A stretch of DNA of 64,000 nt, taken from contig JAGPNK010000039.1 of NCBI GenBank assembly GCA_020746835.1, positions 1 through 64,000 of the forward strand, read 5' to 3'. A model generated the notes under the pieces. That model searched no databases and was not told the DNA's origin. It was given only the letters and a program-made list of their open reading frames with translations. This stretch comes from Stachybotrys elegans (Eukaryota; Ascomycota; Sordariomycetes; Hypocreales; Stachybotryaceae). Below, piece after piece: positions 52,571 through 63,299 of the stretch. Each line of letters begins with the position of its first letter. Positions within the stretch are counted from its first letter, which is position 1. Position numbers and translations under genes: made by a program.

Positions 52571-53368
52571 TTATTCAGAGTCAGAGTCAGAGTCAGAGTC
52601 TTCAGCTCCTTTAGTCCAAGTGTCTACATATCCTTCATATTTTCTCTCTAATTTCCATTGAATCCAATGTCCATTTCCTTCTTTCGTGCCAACGATTGAC
52701 ACAGGTATTTGCTCTGCCTCAAAAACCCTATGGACAGGTCGTCCATACCTGTATTTCAGAAGGATAGAACATCTATGTTTGATACGTTCCTTCCCCTTGC
52801 CATCGTAGTCCTCAATGCCACCAATCTGGTGAGGACCAATTCGATGTATACGGTCGTTATCGTAATACAAGACTGCTGTCTCAACATCATTGCTGTATTC
52901 TCGAAACAGCATTTCAGGGGTTTTTATTGTTATCCAGTCTGGACTATAAATTGCATCATAGATATTTAGTGTAAGTTCGGATTTCTGAAAGTGGACTTCA
53001 TAGTGATCTTTATCATAAGTATAGTCTTCGTTAAAAGAGTCAAAGAGGAGCTCCCTAAATTCGTCTCCATAGTCGCCACACCAGTTGGATATTACAAGTG
53101 CGAGATACTTTGGAGAAGGTTCAAGTAGGTCGGCATCTACAAGACAAGGTAGCGGGGGATTCGGCTCTGACTCATGAAGTTCCATAACTTTTTGTATCCA
53201 AGTTTCATTTTTAAAAATGCTACCCCAGAGTTCTGTACTTATTTGATGTTGTTCCTGGAGATGAAACTCTAGATCTTTCGCTTTAAATGCTTGTCTTAAG
53301 TTTGCTCTTGAAACTGGACTAAGTAAATCTGCGATAGCATGTCCAATATCTCGCGAAAGAGTTTCCAT
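52571..53368 (-). CDS. F-box-like hypothetical protein with acidic tail
   Basis: The 265-residue single-exon frame begins METLSRDIGHAIADLLSPVS, resembling a degenerate F-box-like start, followed by a mostly beta-rich unknown region (many Tyr/Asp; DWITIKTPEMLFREY; SILLKYRYGRPVHRVFEAE). It ends in an Asp/Ser repeat tail encoded by a GAGTCA microsatellite at 52576-52598. No membrane segment or signal peptide. Such proteins are common in accessory fungal DNA; function unknown. Confidence 0.55.
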   Translation of the reverse strand: METLSRDIGHAIADLLSPVSRANLRQAFKAKDLEFHLQEQHQISTELWGSIFKNETWIQKVMELHESEPNPPLPCLVDADLLEPSPKYLALVISNWCGDYGDEFRELLFDSFNEDYTYDKDHYEVHFQKSELTLNIYDAIYSPDWITIKTPEMLFREYSNDVETAVLYYDNDRIHRIGPHQIGGIEDYDGKGKERIKHRCSILLKYRYGRPVHRVFEAEQIPVSIVGTKEGNGHWIQWKLERKYEGYVDTWTKGAEDSDSDSDSE

Positions 53369-53992
53369 TTGAAGGGTTAGGATTGCAACCTAGTACCGGT
53401 AGGTATTAATGTTAAAGCTATCCGGGCTACCTACCTACCAGTACTTATATATACATATAATTCAGGGAAATAGTGCCTGCTAGAAAACAATTCTATACTT
53501 TATTAACATCCGGATATAGATGTAATAAAAATAAGGTTAAGCCCATTATACCTTATCTAGTATGTATATATACGTAACATACATACATATGTAATATATA
53601 TATGTATATATATTTATGTATTGGTACCTAGCTCCTAGAAGCTCAAACAGCGTATCAACCAAGTTGATTGGGGCCTTTTCTAGGCACAGAATAGGCCACG
53701 GCTCAGAAAATGGACTATTAGTAACTTCAGCCGAACCCCAAAACTGCAATGCAGCTCATCAAGCCGCGCGATGTACATTGTAAACCACTTCTTGATGCGA
53801 TCCATTTATGGACGGTTCAATTTCGGACCTGTATCATATCTATACATACCAGTCTAGATGTATATATATACGCCCAGCACTTAGGGTAGTCCACGTCTAG
53901 AAGCTGCAAAAAGCCACAGCCGGATGGGTTTAAGATAAAAAAATCCAAGTTCCAGTAACACCCATATTTCCCTAGACAGCAAACCTTACAGT
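53369..53992. other. Intergenic with TATG microsatellite
   Basis: TATGTATATATA-type simple repeats lie at ~53555-53620. No supported frame. The end serves as the leader of the following gene. Confidence 0.45.
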
Positions 53993-55765
53993 ATGGAACT
54001 AGGCGACGTATTTCAGCAGATTACCTTGGGCGCCTTCCCTTATGAGGATATAGACCGAGCCACGAAAGCATATGAAAGCCTGCAGAAAAGGTACCACATA
54101 AATAGCGACATCGTAGATCTTAGTCCTGAAGACCAGTGGACTGAATACGCTGTCCAAGTCTCGCAGGCTACTGTATCCCACAACGGACAGATAACGCCGC
54201 CAATGTTGCAACTAGCTCAGGGGAAAGAGCTTGATATTGATATCATAAAGCCATATCTTGAGCTTCTACGTCGCCGAACTTATTCTATGGACATACTGGA
54301 TATTCATCACCTCCAAGAGCAGACAATTGACCTTGGTGAGAAAGGCCTCTTACAGCCAGCAATCATCCCAATCAAGGATCAGACGGGATGGGCTTTTGCC
54401 GTAGCATACCCTGACTGCATCCATTGGTACGACAGTAGACCGCATTCTCCTACCCCCAGAGTCACTGCTGCAGGAAATAGAGTCCTGATAACGAACTGGA
54501 CAGGCCCAAAACATGCCGATTCCGCTGAATCGGGGGTTTTGATGCTTCTAGGAATCAGGCGCATACATCAGGGCTCAGCTCATGTGGGGCAGAACAATTC
54601 TGAGGTGATTCGACCTCACTTTCGTACCAGGGTGCTCGTGGAGCTCCTTTGCGGCACATTATCGCCATCTAATGCCGAATTCGCGCATATTTTGCGTCAT
54701 GAAGAGGAGATTTATTCAGAATTTTTCCTTGATGCTATGCACGGCATAAATCCTCCACCCCAACCGGAGCCAGAACCAGGGCCAGAAACGGAGCCGGAAC
54801 CGGGGCCAGAAATGGAGCTAGGACCGGAGCTAGGACCGGAACCAGAACCAGAGTCGGAGCCGGGATCAGAATCACCAATCGAGCCAAGTGCCGCCACCAC
54901 CCCTAGGCAGCCCTTCACTCATTCATCTGAGAGCGAGTCACCAGACGCAGAGAGAGTATCAACGTCTGGAGCATCGCCCGGCTCCCCTAGTCACATTACA
55001 TCTTCAGGCTCTTCTGGCGGTTTGATTAGCTATGGATCAACAAGACACGAGTCAGCTCGGCAACAAAGCTCTCCATCAACATCGATGACTAAAATTCGGA
55101 AAGATCGCAAAATGATATTAGAAAACCTCGGGGATGCGATCTTGGCATGCAGGTCGGTAATGAAATCCTCTCAACCTCAGCTGTTTATGCTCTTGCCTTT
55201 AGTGCGTAAGCGTGGCACCTTTTCCCAGAGGTACCATGCAGCCTTGCTTTGTGATATGGTATTAGGAAAGGAGGATGCCTCAATTCTTAACGCGGCAGAT
55301 ATACACCCTGATGACATTCTAAGAATCAGAGCCATGGCAAGGCGGCGGAAATTCTGGAAGGAGCTCTGCGACTTAGGCCAAGAACAGGACATTGGCCGAT
55401 ACACTATTCTCCTGGCTGTTCCTAGGAACACATCGGTTTGGATAAAGGCCGAAGAAAGGACACAGCTCTATGATCAACTAAGAGGCCGTTTATACGATAA
55501 ATCGGATCATCTCCGTGGCCTGCTCCTGAGAGCCAGAAAGATTTGCTCTACTGTTATCGATGACTCAATACCGAAACGTCTAATGGCGATAGACTATTAT
55601 AACTATGGCGAAGCTGTTAAGCAATATGGTATTACGCCGACCAGCTTCTATGAACAGTGCATGAGCACAGAATCTATAGCTTCTGGCCGAGACTTAGCGG
55701 ATGGCGGCCTTTATGAAAGCCAAGCTGGAGGAGAGATTCCTCGTTATACTGACTCTGCGCTATAG
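53993..55765 (+). CDS. Ulp1/C48-like protein, probably catalytically dead
   Basis: A single-exon frame of 590 residues. Residues ~95-195 resemble the Ulp1 cysteine-protease fold: IIPIKDQTGWAFAVAYP, the strand HWYDSRP, then NWTGPKHADSAESGVLMLLG. Aligned to active enzymes, the catalytic His is Gly132, the Asp is kept (Asp147), the Gln region is PKH, and the Cys is Ser180. So deSUMOylating activity is unlikely and a binding or adaptor role is more probable. Residues ~258-300 form a Pro/Glu repeat (PEPEPGPETEPEPGP), then a Ser-rich linker, then a helical C-terminal domain. This assignment rests on motif reading only; another fold is possible. Confidence 0.6.
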   Translation: MELGDVFQQITLGAFPYEDIDRATKAYESLQKRYHINSDIVDLSPEDQWTEYAVQVSQATVSHNGQITPPMLQLAQGKELDIDIIKPYLELLRRRTYSMDILDIHHLQEQTIDLGEKGLLQPAIIPIKDQTGWAFAVAYPDCIHWYDSRPHSPTPRVTAAGNRVLITNWTGPKHADSAESGVLMLLGIRRIHQGSAHVGQNNSEVIRPHFRTRVLVELLCGTLSPSNAEFAHILRHEEEIYSEFFLDAMHGINPPPQPEPEPGPETEPEPGPEMELGPELGPEPEPESEPGSESPIEPSAATTPRQPFTHSSESESPDAERVSTSGASPGSPSHITSSGSSGGLISYGSTRHESARQQSSPSTSMTKIRKDRKMILENLGDAILACRSVMKSSQPQLFMLLPLVRKRGTFSQRYHAALLCDMVLGKEDASILNAADIHPDDILRIRAMARRRKFWKELCDLGQEQDIGRYTILLAVPRNTSVWIKAEERTQLYDQLRGRLYDKSDHLRGLLLRARKICSTVIDDSIPKRLMAIDYYNYGEAVKQYGITPTSFYEQCMSTESIASGRDLADGGLYESQAGGEIPRYTDSAL

Positions 55766-55910
55766 TAGAGGTACTGTAGAGGCTGCTCTAATGTGTACAG
55801 AAAGATTGGAAGAGAAATAAGAACATTGCATCACGGGAGCAAGATTCTGGGCTGTACTTGGATTGGGGTGTAGGTGTTGGCGACGGAGATCTTGTCAAGA
55901 GTCTACATGT

Positions 55911-55970
55911 GTGTGGGATTTCCCGTTCGTGTGCCCCAATGGAATACAGGCCAGTGACTTTGAGAAGGCC
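55911..55970 (+). repeat. WDF-NGIQ dispersed module, copy C
   Basis: Plus strand GTGTGGGATTTCCCGTTCGT, then CCCCAATGGAATACAG, GACTTTGAGAAGGCC. The frame W-D-F-P-F-V-C-P-N-G-I-Q-A-S-D-F-E is open, ~145 bp after the stop of the preceding gene. Confidence 0.6.
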
Positions 55971-56592
55971 CCCTCTAACAATAAAGACAATATCAGATCA
56001 ATAGATAGCAATTGCTTAGAAAATTCAATTAAGAAAGCTTGTGGCTGCGGCTGATGTCAAAGTTTCAAGCCACCTATATACTGCAATTGACCAGAAGCTT
56101 CCATCGCGATGCCTCCGTGGCGTTAGGCGCAATATATGAGAAGGCTTCTGCCTGGTGACTCGATCAGCCAAGAGTCTACATGCAAGAATGCCAGTCGTAT
56201 AACAACCAAACCAACAATGAGACAGAAAACATAAGGGTTAATTGGCTCAACACTCTGACGATGGAGGTATCAAATTGGAGCCGGTTTGGATGGTTATCAT
56301 GACGTGGTTGTTCTGAGTTCGCCAATCTTACTCGCCAGAGCTGTCTACCTAATATCAGGGGAGTGGCCACATAAACCCAACTCAGACTGTTAATCCATAT
56401 TTCCCTTTAAAGACCTTGTGGCTCCTTCATCTCGACTCTCTATTCCGGACTTTCAACCCTCCACGTCTCCCCTTCCCCAACCCTATGCACAAAAAGTCGA
56501 TTCCCACGCTCAGGAATGACCCAAGACAACCCAATTAGAGTGGCTCCTTCGAAACCAAACCTTGGACTGGCTTGCGTCCGTAAATTACATGC
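55971..56592. other. Intergenic, no gene
   Basis: No supported frame; the 3' end approaches the stop codon of the minus-strand methyltransferase. Confidence 0.4.
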
Positions 56593-57976
56593 CTAGCGCC
56601 CATTAGTCTCTATCAATAATGAAGCGGCTATATAAACCACTGACACCTCAAAGTAAGCAGGTATATGATTGTTCTTCAGCTCTGTTCTTAGGGCCGATAG
56701 ATAGTCAAGTACCTCTTTTATCGTATACCCTAAGCCATGCTTGAAACGTATCATGGAAATGCCTTCCAGATGAGCCTCAAATAAAGCAGCTGCAGACTTG
56801 CCAATTTGGTTCAGTGATTCGTTCTTCGACGAGTTGTCCAGCGGGACCCTCTTCTTGACGCATCGTATTTCGGTAAATCCTTCTTTTTCCATCAGATCTG
56901 CTAACTGCTCGATCATGTCAATTGGTTGCCTCAGTGCCCTGGACGCGCGGACCATCTCCTGCAGCCATTCGGACAGCTTTGTAGGTGGAGACTCCGTGCC
57001 TTCGTGATGAGGATAGCCATAGTCCTGGATTTCAACCCAGCCTCCGGGGTTGAGGTTACTAAAATGTTATATCAGCTTTAGATCTCGCACCACATGTTAT
57101 AGGGACACACTCGAGGATACACCGCAACAGCGCCGCCCAGTCCTGAACAGATCCCATCAGATCCCTTCCAAAAACAAAATCGAATTTGCGCTTCCATGTC
57201 CACTCTTTTTCCATGTCATCAATCTCGAATTGGACATTGGGTGGTACCCTTGAGCTGTTAGTAGTATAATTCAAAACACCCACAGTCTTTCTCACCAAGT
57301 ATCCTGTGTCGGTGTGATGTCGACCCCGATGACTTGCGCAGTAGGGTACGCATCCGCTTGTTGAATAGTCAGCTTCAAACCTAGGACATCGTCCAGTAAT
57401 TGCAATGGAGTGGATGTGCCTACCATATGCTATAGCCCATACGCCATTTCCAGTACCCAAGTCGAGAATTCGTTGTCTGCGGGTATCACTTTCACGACAG
57501 AGACTTATCTCCCCATCCAGAGTGCTCACCCATATCTTATGCATGTCATCTAGTGTATTATCAGGTTAGTCTCGCTAGCAACTACCAAACCTAGAAGGAT
57601 TACCCAGTCTCTTCATTTCCCGCTCGAAATATATCAGCTTTTATCAAGCAGGGATATCGATCGAATCTTACTGGATCATTCGGAAGAATGCATACTATGC
57701 GATACTGTAAGTAGGCAGAAGTGAATACTGAATGAAGCCACCTACTCCCTCGGTCGTGTATGTGATACGTTCTGCCGTTTTCGGTGACATAATCGAAGTT
57801 AGGCAAGGAGATTGTTGAAACTGCTTCCGAGTCCTGTTACCATTAGTAAGAATGTCTCGGTGTTGATGGCGACGTACAACTCCAACTGCTGAATCATCAT
57901 CGGTTTCTGATGCCTGATCTATAACGTGGTTGGCGAGGCTGGCAAAATCAGCTTCACCCCCATCAGGGTTGGCCAT
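56593..57976 (-). CDS. LaeA-like SAM-dependent methyltransferase
   Basis: Eight exons on the minus strand: 57976-57878, 57833-57746, 57694-57672, 57622-57604, 57549-57424, 57356-57296, 57248-57111 and 57058-56593, giving 339 residues, the family's usual length. Every junction restores family-like sequence: NFDYVTENGRTYH, the ILPND block, KIWVSTLDGEI, motif I DLGTGNG (106-112), VIGVDITPTQ, the FEIDDMEKEWTW block, GSVQDWAALL, NPGGWVEIQDYGYP and the C-terminal helices. Exons 3 and 4 are only 23 and 19 nt. LaeA-type proteins are putative nuclear methyltransferases; some control secondary-metabolite clusters, others act on small molecules. No cluster is visible here. A purine-rich tract on the plus strand (57981-58100) gives a CT-rich leader on the sense strand. 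Confidence 0.85.
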
Positions 57977-59179
57977 AGCGAAAAGGAGCAAAGGAAAAGA
58001 GAGGAATTAGAAAGGACTGGAGTGGGAAAGGAAAGAAAAGAAAGGGAAAGAGAAGAAAAGGAAAGAGAAGGAAGAGGATAAGGGAAGGGGGGGCAGTGGA
58101 TCGACAGGGTTACTGTGCCTTATCAACTCTGCATCGAGGGGTCGAGACGGCCCGTTCTGCGACTCTTGTACAAAAGGGGAGCTGAGTTTTTGATTGCCTG
58201 CAGGAGCTAACAGAACTCAGGGGTAATTTTCAAATATGGGGCACTTTGATATAATTGTTAGTTGTGAGAGGACCGAGTGGATATACACACCTCAGATGCT
58301 AATGGGATGCGAGCTGGGCCCATTCTCCCATCATTTATTCGAAGAATACGGACTTGCGTGTGAAGCGACTAGTTTTGCTGGCTTCTCTGTGAACGAAAAG
58401 AGGATGCAGATCGAAGGATTGGCATGCTCTGTCGGAATCCATTTGTATTCATTAGCCTCAGCTCTAGGGAGCAATGCGTCCCGAAGATTGATTAATCTCG
58501 CAACAGAGTCATGGTAACAGGGAAGGCTCGGTGTGGATCCTTCCAGATCCTCCTTTCAGCTCCAGTACTGTCATGATGTTATCCGCTTTTGCTCGAGCCC
58601 CCTTGTGCTGACGTGGCCATGGCACTAGACCGATACATCCCCCCGGCTATGATGGAAGTAGGGCTATCTTTCGTAAGAGTAATGGTGGAGTAAGGGCTTA
58701 GGTGTCTCCCGTAGTCCTGGCTGTGCCAATCAGATTACTGACATTGCCTTGGAGGCAGCCTATCCCTGTTCAGGATGCGTCCTCTTTCTATCCTCTTCCT
58801 GGGCCGTCACAAGCTATCTTCTGCTAGAACCAGAACTCTATCCACGCCAGCCTGACTCAGCCCGTACATCCCTCATCAGCTCCACAGTTTCGCCCGCACA
58901 TATAATAATCCTTGGGCTCCTAGAAAACCTCTGGCGATTGAGCTGGCTATCATGCAGAGGAACACCAGCAAATATGGAGATAGCTGCGCTCCTCGGACAA
59001 CCCGACTCAAAGGAGTCCCCTGGTCAACGCTATCATGAACCTCAATCTGCTTTTCTTCCCAGTCTAGCCTTACGAGTCCCTCCAGGACCGGCCTCATTAC
59101 ATACAGCAATGGCTAGACCTTTGGCACCTATGAAGGGTGAGGATACCTTAAAACAACAACCTGGACACAATATTGTTAG
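57977..59179. other. CT-rich promoter tract, then gene-poor DNA
   Basis: 57981-58100 is almost pure purine on the plus strand. A 93-codon ATG frame at 58236-58517 has no recognised domain. 58749-59231 is an open but featureless frame overlapping the Myb-like remnant. About 58545-58650 resembles 61745-61830. Confidence 0.4.
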
Positions 59180-59767
59180 TGTCATTTACGCGATCTTGAG
59201 AAAGGAAGCAACTGGGATGAAGAACGCATGAATAAGCTTGCTGCATTATATGAAAGGTATAACACCTTCTCTCACTTGGCCTCTCGGTTATACTAACAGG
59301 AATTTAGATTTAAAGCAGAGATGTGGGCTAGGGTTGCCAGTGAGCTCTCCGTTCCCTGGAGAGTAGCTGAAGCTATGCACTGGCACCTCGGACAATCGGG
59401 CATGGCTCATAGAGCTGGAGTGACTGTTGCCCCAGGTGCAAATCGTATGGTCAATCGGCACGATACCTTCCCACATCCTTCCTATGCGGCACCACTGATC
59501 ACTGGACCTCCTGCCCAGAGGCAATCACAGCCTTTGAATGCTGGTTTACTTCCGGGAGTGGCCGAGTTCACTGCAAGACTTCGTCCCTATATACCTCCTG
59601 CTGCACCGAGCAGTATGGCGACGAACCCACCAGTATTCCCGTCACCGATGGGTTGTGCTGGTAATGAGTCCGTTAGAGCGAAGAGACAAAGTAGCCCGAA
59701 CCTCAGACACCATGAGAGGGGCCACAAACGACGAAAGGAAGTTGGCAACTCTCCTGTGACACACTAA
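59180..59767 (+). pseudogene. C-terminal part of a Myb-like gene
   Basis: Exons 59180-59256 and 59308-59767 are joined by a 51-nt intron (GTATAA donor, TACTAAC branch, TTTAG acceptor). They encode LEKGSNWDEERMNKLAALYE and then KAEMWARVASELSVPWRVAE, the second half of a fungal family with tandem Myb/SANT-like repeats in which W-x-x-V/I-A...PWR-x-x-E-x-x-HW is conserved. A proline-rich tail (about 100 residues) follows. The first Myb repeat and the start codon could not be found in frame upstream; a possible acceptor at 59179 lacks a matching donor. It is probably a truncated or degraded copy. Confidence 0.5.
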
Positions 59768-60374
59768 AGCCCTCTACAAGATATGCCATGAGCACTACTT
59801 AAGCTTCTGTATTTGGATATCATCTCAATGTTTTGATTATAATAGATATTGAGCAAGACAGAGATAATATACAAGCAGTCTTAATCCTTGTCTCATGTAT
59901 TACTTGGTAGCAGCGGACCTGCCAACGAGAGCTCGGATAAATGGGCTCGAGCTGCAGGATTAGGGACAGGGACAGCGTGATGTGAACGACCTGGAGGACC
60001 CTGTTCCCTAGCCTCTTCATGCTTCCCCTAGGGCAGGCAGCAGAGCAACGGCGAGATACCCCGTCTTGATTGAGGCAGTGGTGGAGCCTCCCGGCTTCCC
60101 CTGCCGGATACACGTCACGGGCACTTCCCTTCAGCCCCCGAGTGATATGCCCACCCCTTCCACTATAGGAAACATTGCGATAGAAGGGGCACTCGGACCT
60201 TCTCGTCAATTTTATTGAGTTTGGTTAAGGCATTCGAGCTGTACCCGCATGTCCACAAGCTGGAACAATAATAGGGGGTCTCCTACTGGCTATCGGCCGG
60301 AGCCTGCCAATACTTAAGCCCATGGGCACCACCCAGGAGCCCAAGAATCAAACATTGTCCTTTCATTCCAATTT
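59768..60374. other. Intergenic, no gene
   Basis: A minus-strand frame of 129 codons (59820-60209) has no recognised features. The last part is the promoter of the membrane-protein gene. Confidence 0.4.
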
Positions 60375-61339
60375 ATGATGGAGATTGAAAACACTTTCCG
60401 TGTCCTTATACTGACTTCCTCTGGGGTAAGCGCAATAGCCTCTGTGTTGCGTTTCATTCCTATCTATGTACTATACCGACAACGCCCTGTACCTCTCGGC
60501 CCTAAGCAGGCTCTGAGAATAAGGCATCCCAAATGCTTTAGACTCGTTGTCCTGGTTCATGCAATCGCCTCTTTCCTGGCGGGGATTGTATACACGGTCA
60601 TTGCTTCAGCAGGTCTTGAGACATGGTTTATACTTATACCTCTTGCGCTTCTCAGCATGATAGGACAAGTAAGAAGTCCCAATCACAGAGTTTGATACTT
60701 GCTGACAGATGCAGTGCTGTTGGATGGCTGGTGCCGGGTTTCAACTGGCCTTCCACCCATTCGCGTTATCGTCTGCACTGATACTTTCCTGCTCTTTTAT
60801 CATCCCAGGAATGTGCCTAGGAGTCAAGTACGAGGCTACAGGGAGCATTCTACTGGCTACTGGGGCTTGCCTGTTTCGTGCTTGTATGCTTCTTCAATGG
60901 GTTGAATTCCTATGGGAGACCAAAGGCGGCAGCGTGAGACAGAATGGCAAGACTCGACCAGGGTGGAGAACGGTTGTCCATTTCGCGATCCAGCTATTCA
61001 CGACAGGAGGGGTCATCTTGGCATTTGTCTATATCTTGATCTGGATGCAAGCCAATGCCTGGAATAAACACCCTACCCCTCGGCTTGCCATATCATCTGT
61101 AGGTTATTCTATTGTCCTCCAGAGTCATGCTGACTGTATAGGTTGTTTCAATAACACATAGCTTACACGATGCCTGTATAGAGATATGGGGTATTGTATA
61201 CCGACCTTTGAGTGTTATCAAACAATGGATTGAAAAACGGTACAAACAGTGGAGGGAGTTTGGCTCGGTCGTAGCAGTAAATGCGGTGGACGCGGAGGAG
61301 CTGGTGGTTCACCCTGCTACGGGCCGACAGGAGGGTTGA
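60375..61339 (+). CDS. Three-exon polytopic membrane protein
   Basis: Exons 60375-60668, 60715-61098 and 61142-61339 encode 291 residues; introns have GTAAGA and GTAGGT donors with CTGAC branches (46 and 43 nt), both phase 0. Six to seven hydrophobic segments are visible (SAIASVLRFIPIYVLY, LVVLVHAIASFLAGIVYTVI, FILIPLALLSMIG, FALSSALILSCSFIIPG, ILLATGACLFRACML, VVHFAIQLFTTGGVILAFVYI). The C-terminal ~70 residues are soluble and charged. Size and layout resemble fungal receptor-like or RTA1-type proteins, but I see no diagnostic motif, so no family is assigned. Confidence 0.6.
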
Positions 61340-61526
61340 AGGCCTGAGATGGATCGAGCGGTTACATGGATATCATGTTACATAGCCCTAACCGAACCTT
61401 TCTCTTACAGTACAGAATTATCGCGAAAGCTTCCCATTGCCATGACCAGCCGCAATCCTCGGGCTTTTCTCAACCTGGCTTTCCTGTCAGCTGTTATCTA
61501 TTGAGCGATATCGTCTTTGTCAGATT

Positions 61527-61585
61527 GGCCTCCTCGAAGTTACCTATCTCTATGCCATTGGGCACAGGATCGGGAAATCCCACAT
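61527..61585 (-). repeat. WDF-NGIQ dispersed module, copy D
   Basis: Minus strand ATGTGGGATTTCCCGATCCT, then CCCAATGGCATAGAG and ACTTCGAGGAGGCC. A one-base deletion in the C-run breaks the frame kept in copies B and C. Confidence 0.55.
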
Positions 61586-62648
61586 CAATTGACCCTCAAC
61601 ATAAGAACATCTAATTATGCTACATCGTGACGGAGAGAGCCTGTAGAGGCACGAACAGAGCGTGGCTGACCGAAGCTCATCTACATCGGCCAGCTTCCGA
61701 GCCATCCATCGCCAGAGCAAATCTCGCAGCGCGATGACATGCAGGGTCTAGGGGTGATCCTGCCAGACCCCCTTTTCAGCTCATACTCCTCCCAAGCTCC
61801 ATACTGCTGACGTGTTCATGACGCCAGGTCCTTGGTGATGCCATCGCCCTGGACGGGTTAAATTAGGAGGCATTCAAGCTGTATCATGCTCGGCTTCTCC
61901 GAGAGCCATACTCAAATTAGTGAACCAGGGAATCTATATGACTTGGGAGATCTCGATTTGGCCAGGTGAACATGAGTGAGACTTCCAAAGCCCTAGAGCC
62001 TCCAGGCTAACTTTAGCGCGATCACTCATGTCCCTTTTAGAAACCTCGTCTCGGAAAGCCCTCATCATGACTGGAGACTGTTTAAAAGCACAAAAGTGTA
62101 AATGGAAGGACCAGCAAGCTAAAAGGCAACATGCGGTCAGCTCGCATCTGGCCCACTCACATCCCAGTATTTATAGTCGCCTACTATGTACATGGCGTCG
62201 GTGATTGGGGTTAATGCGGAAGTATATGGGCGGTTAAGGCGGCGCAAATCTTTATCACGGGGCTATCACCCAGCATCAGACTTGGCCAAACTCCACCAAT
62301 GCACAACATATGGATACTGTGGTGAGGGTTGAGAATGCAATTAATCCGCGGGGTCTGTGGGCAGTGATATCGTGCCCATGGCGTCTGGAGTTCAGGCTCC
62401 TTTGGTGGGACGGCTGGCCGATGTAAATCACGAGACGGGTATAGTTGCGTTCTAACCGAGCTGCTGAATCAAGTTGCACACCCCTCCCTTGCTCAGCTTG
62501 CTTTCCCACATCAGGCTCCAATCGTCCCAAGTGGGGATAAATAAAAACACGATCAAGCCATATAAGCAAGCACTGAATATTAATATATCGAGGTGAAGTC
62601 TGCAATTGATCAATGTAACTCTGCATCCTTACTTCATCCCCTGCGACC
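61586..62648. other. Intergenic, no gene
   Basis: Segments here resemble ~49980-50090 and ~58545-58650, pointing to old duplications. No supported frame. Confidence 0.4.
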
Positions 62649-63299
62649 ATGAGTTGTTACGCTTTATACGTTGTTCGAATTTCTCTTCTTTCTGAATCCT
62701 CTCTTCCAACCCTATTGGATGAAATATCTAGCTCAACACAGAGTCTTGAACTCCTACTCTCGGCTCACGAAAGTTGTATGAAAGACTTTAAACGAGTCAA
62801 CATAATGGATTTGCCAAGGAATTCGGATCTCAGTCATATCTTGCTTCACCTTCCAAAATTCCGACATCTTCCGCGGGAGCTTGAAAATGCCTCCAACATC
62901 AATAAGGGAATATGGTGGTGCATTAAGCTTTGCAAGCATCTAAAATGCATCCCACCTGCTTCACGGCAAGCGACTCTCTCTGGGATGCTTACCTTCCTCT
63001 GCTCAAAAACCCTACCCCCTATACCTCCAACCAGCTCGAACATCCAGCAGCTACCTCTGCCGTCCTTACAAAGTCTCAGCCTACCTCCATATCAACCCTC
63101 AACATCTAACCTTCGTCTGCGAGGGGATTCTCCGACGCTGAGAATTTCCAGAAATCGAACCTTAGAAGGGAAAGAGTCTCAAGTGACAAAGAGACTTAAA
63201 ATTGCAGATTTTAATCGGTCTTTCTACGGCACGTGCGAGGATGGTTCGCCCGCATTTTGCAAGAGACCTATAGAGATACGGACGATTGTCGGCCTTTAA
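62649..63299 (+). CDS. Hypothetical 216-residue protein
   Basis: A single ATG-initiated frame. The first ~110 residues are helical with many leucines (SLPTLLDEISSSTQSLELLL; IWWCIKLCKHLKCIPP); the middle is Pro/Ser/Leu-rich (PPIPPTSSNIQQLPLPSLQ), and the end is basic. No known domain, signal peptide or membrane segment. The composition is protein-like and no intron is needed, but support beyond the open frame is limited. Confidence 0.4.
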   Translation: MSCYALYVVRISLLSESSLPTLLDEISSSTQSLELLLSAHESCMKDFKRVNIMDLPRNSDLSHILLHLPKFRHLPRELENASNINKGIWWCIKLCKHLKCIPPASRQATLSGMLTFLCSKTLPPIPPTSSNIQQLPLPSLQSLSLPPYQPSTSNLRLRGDSPTLRISRNRTLEGKESQVTKRLKIADFNRSFYGTCEDGSPAFCKRPIEIRTIVGL

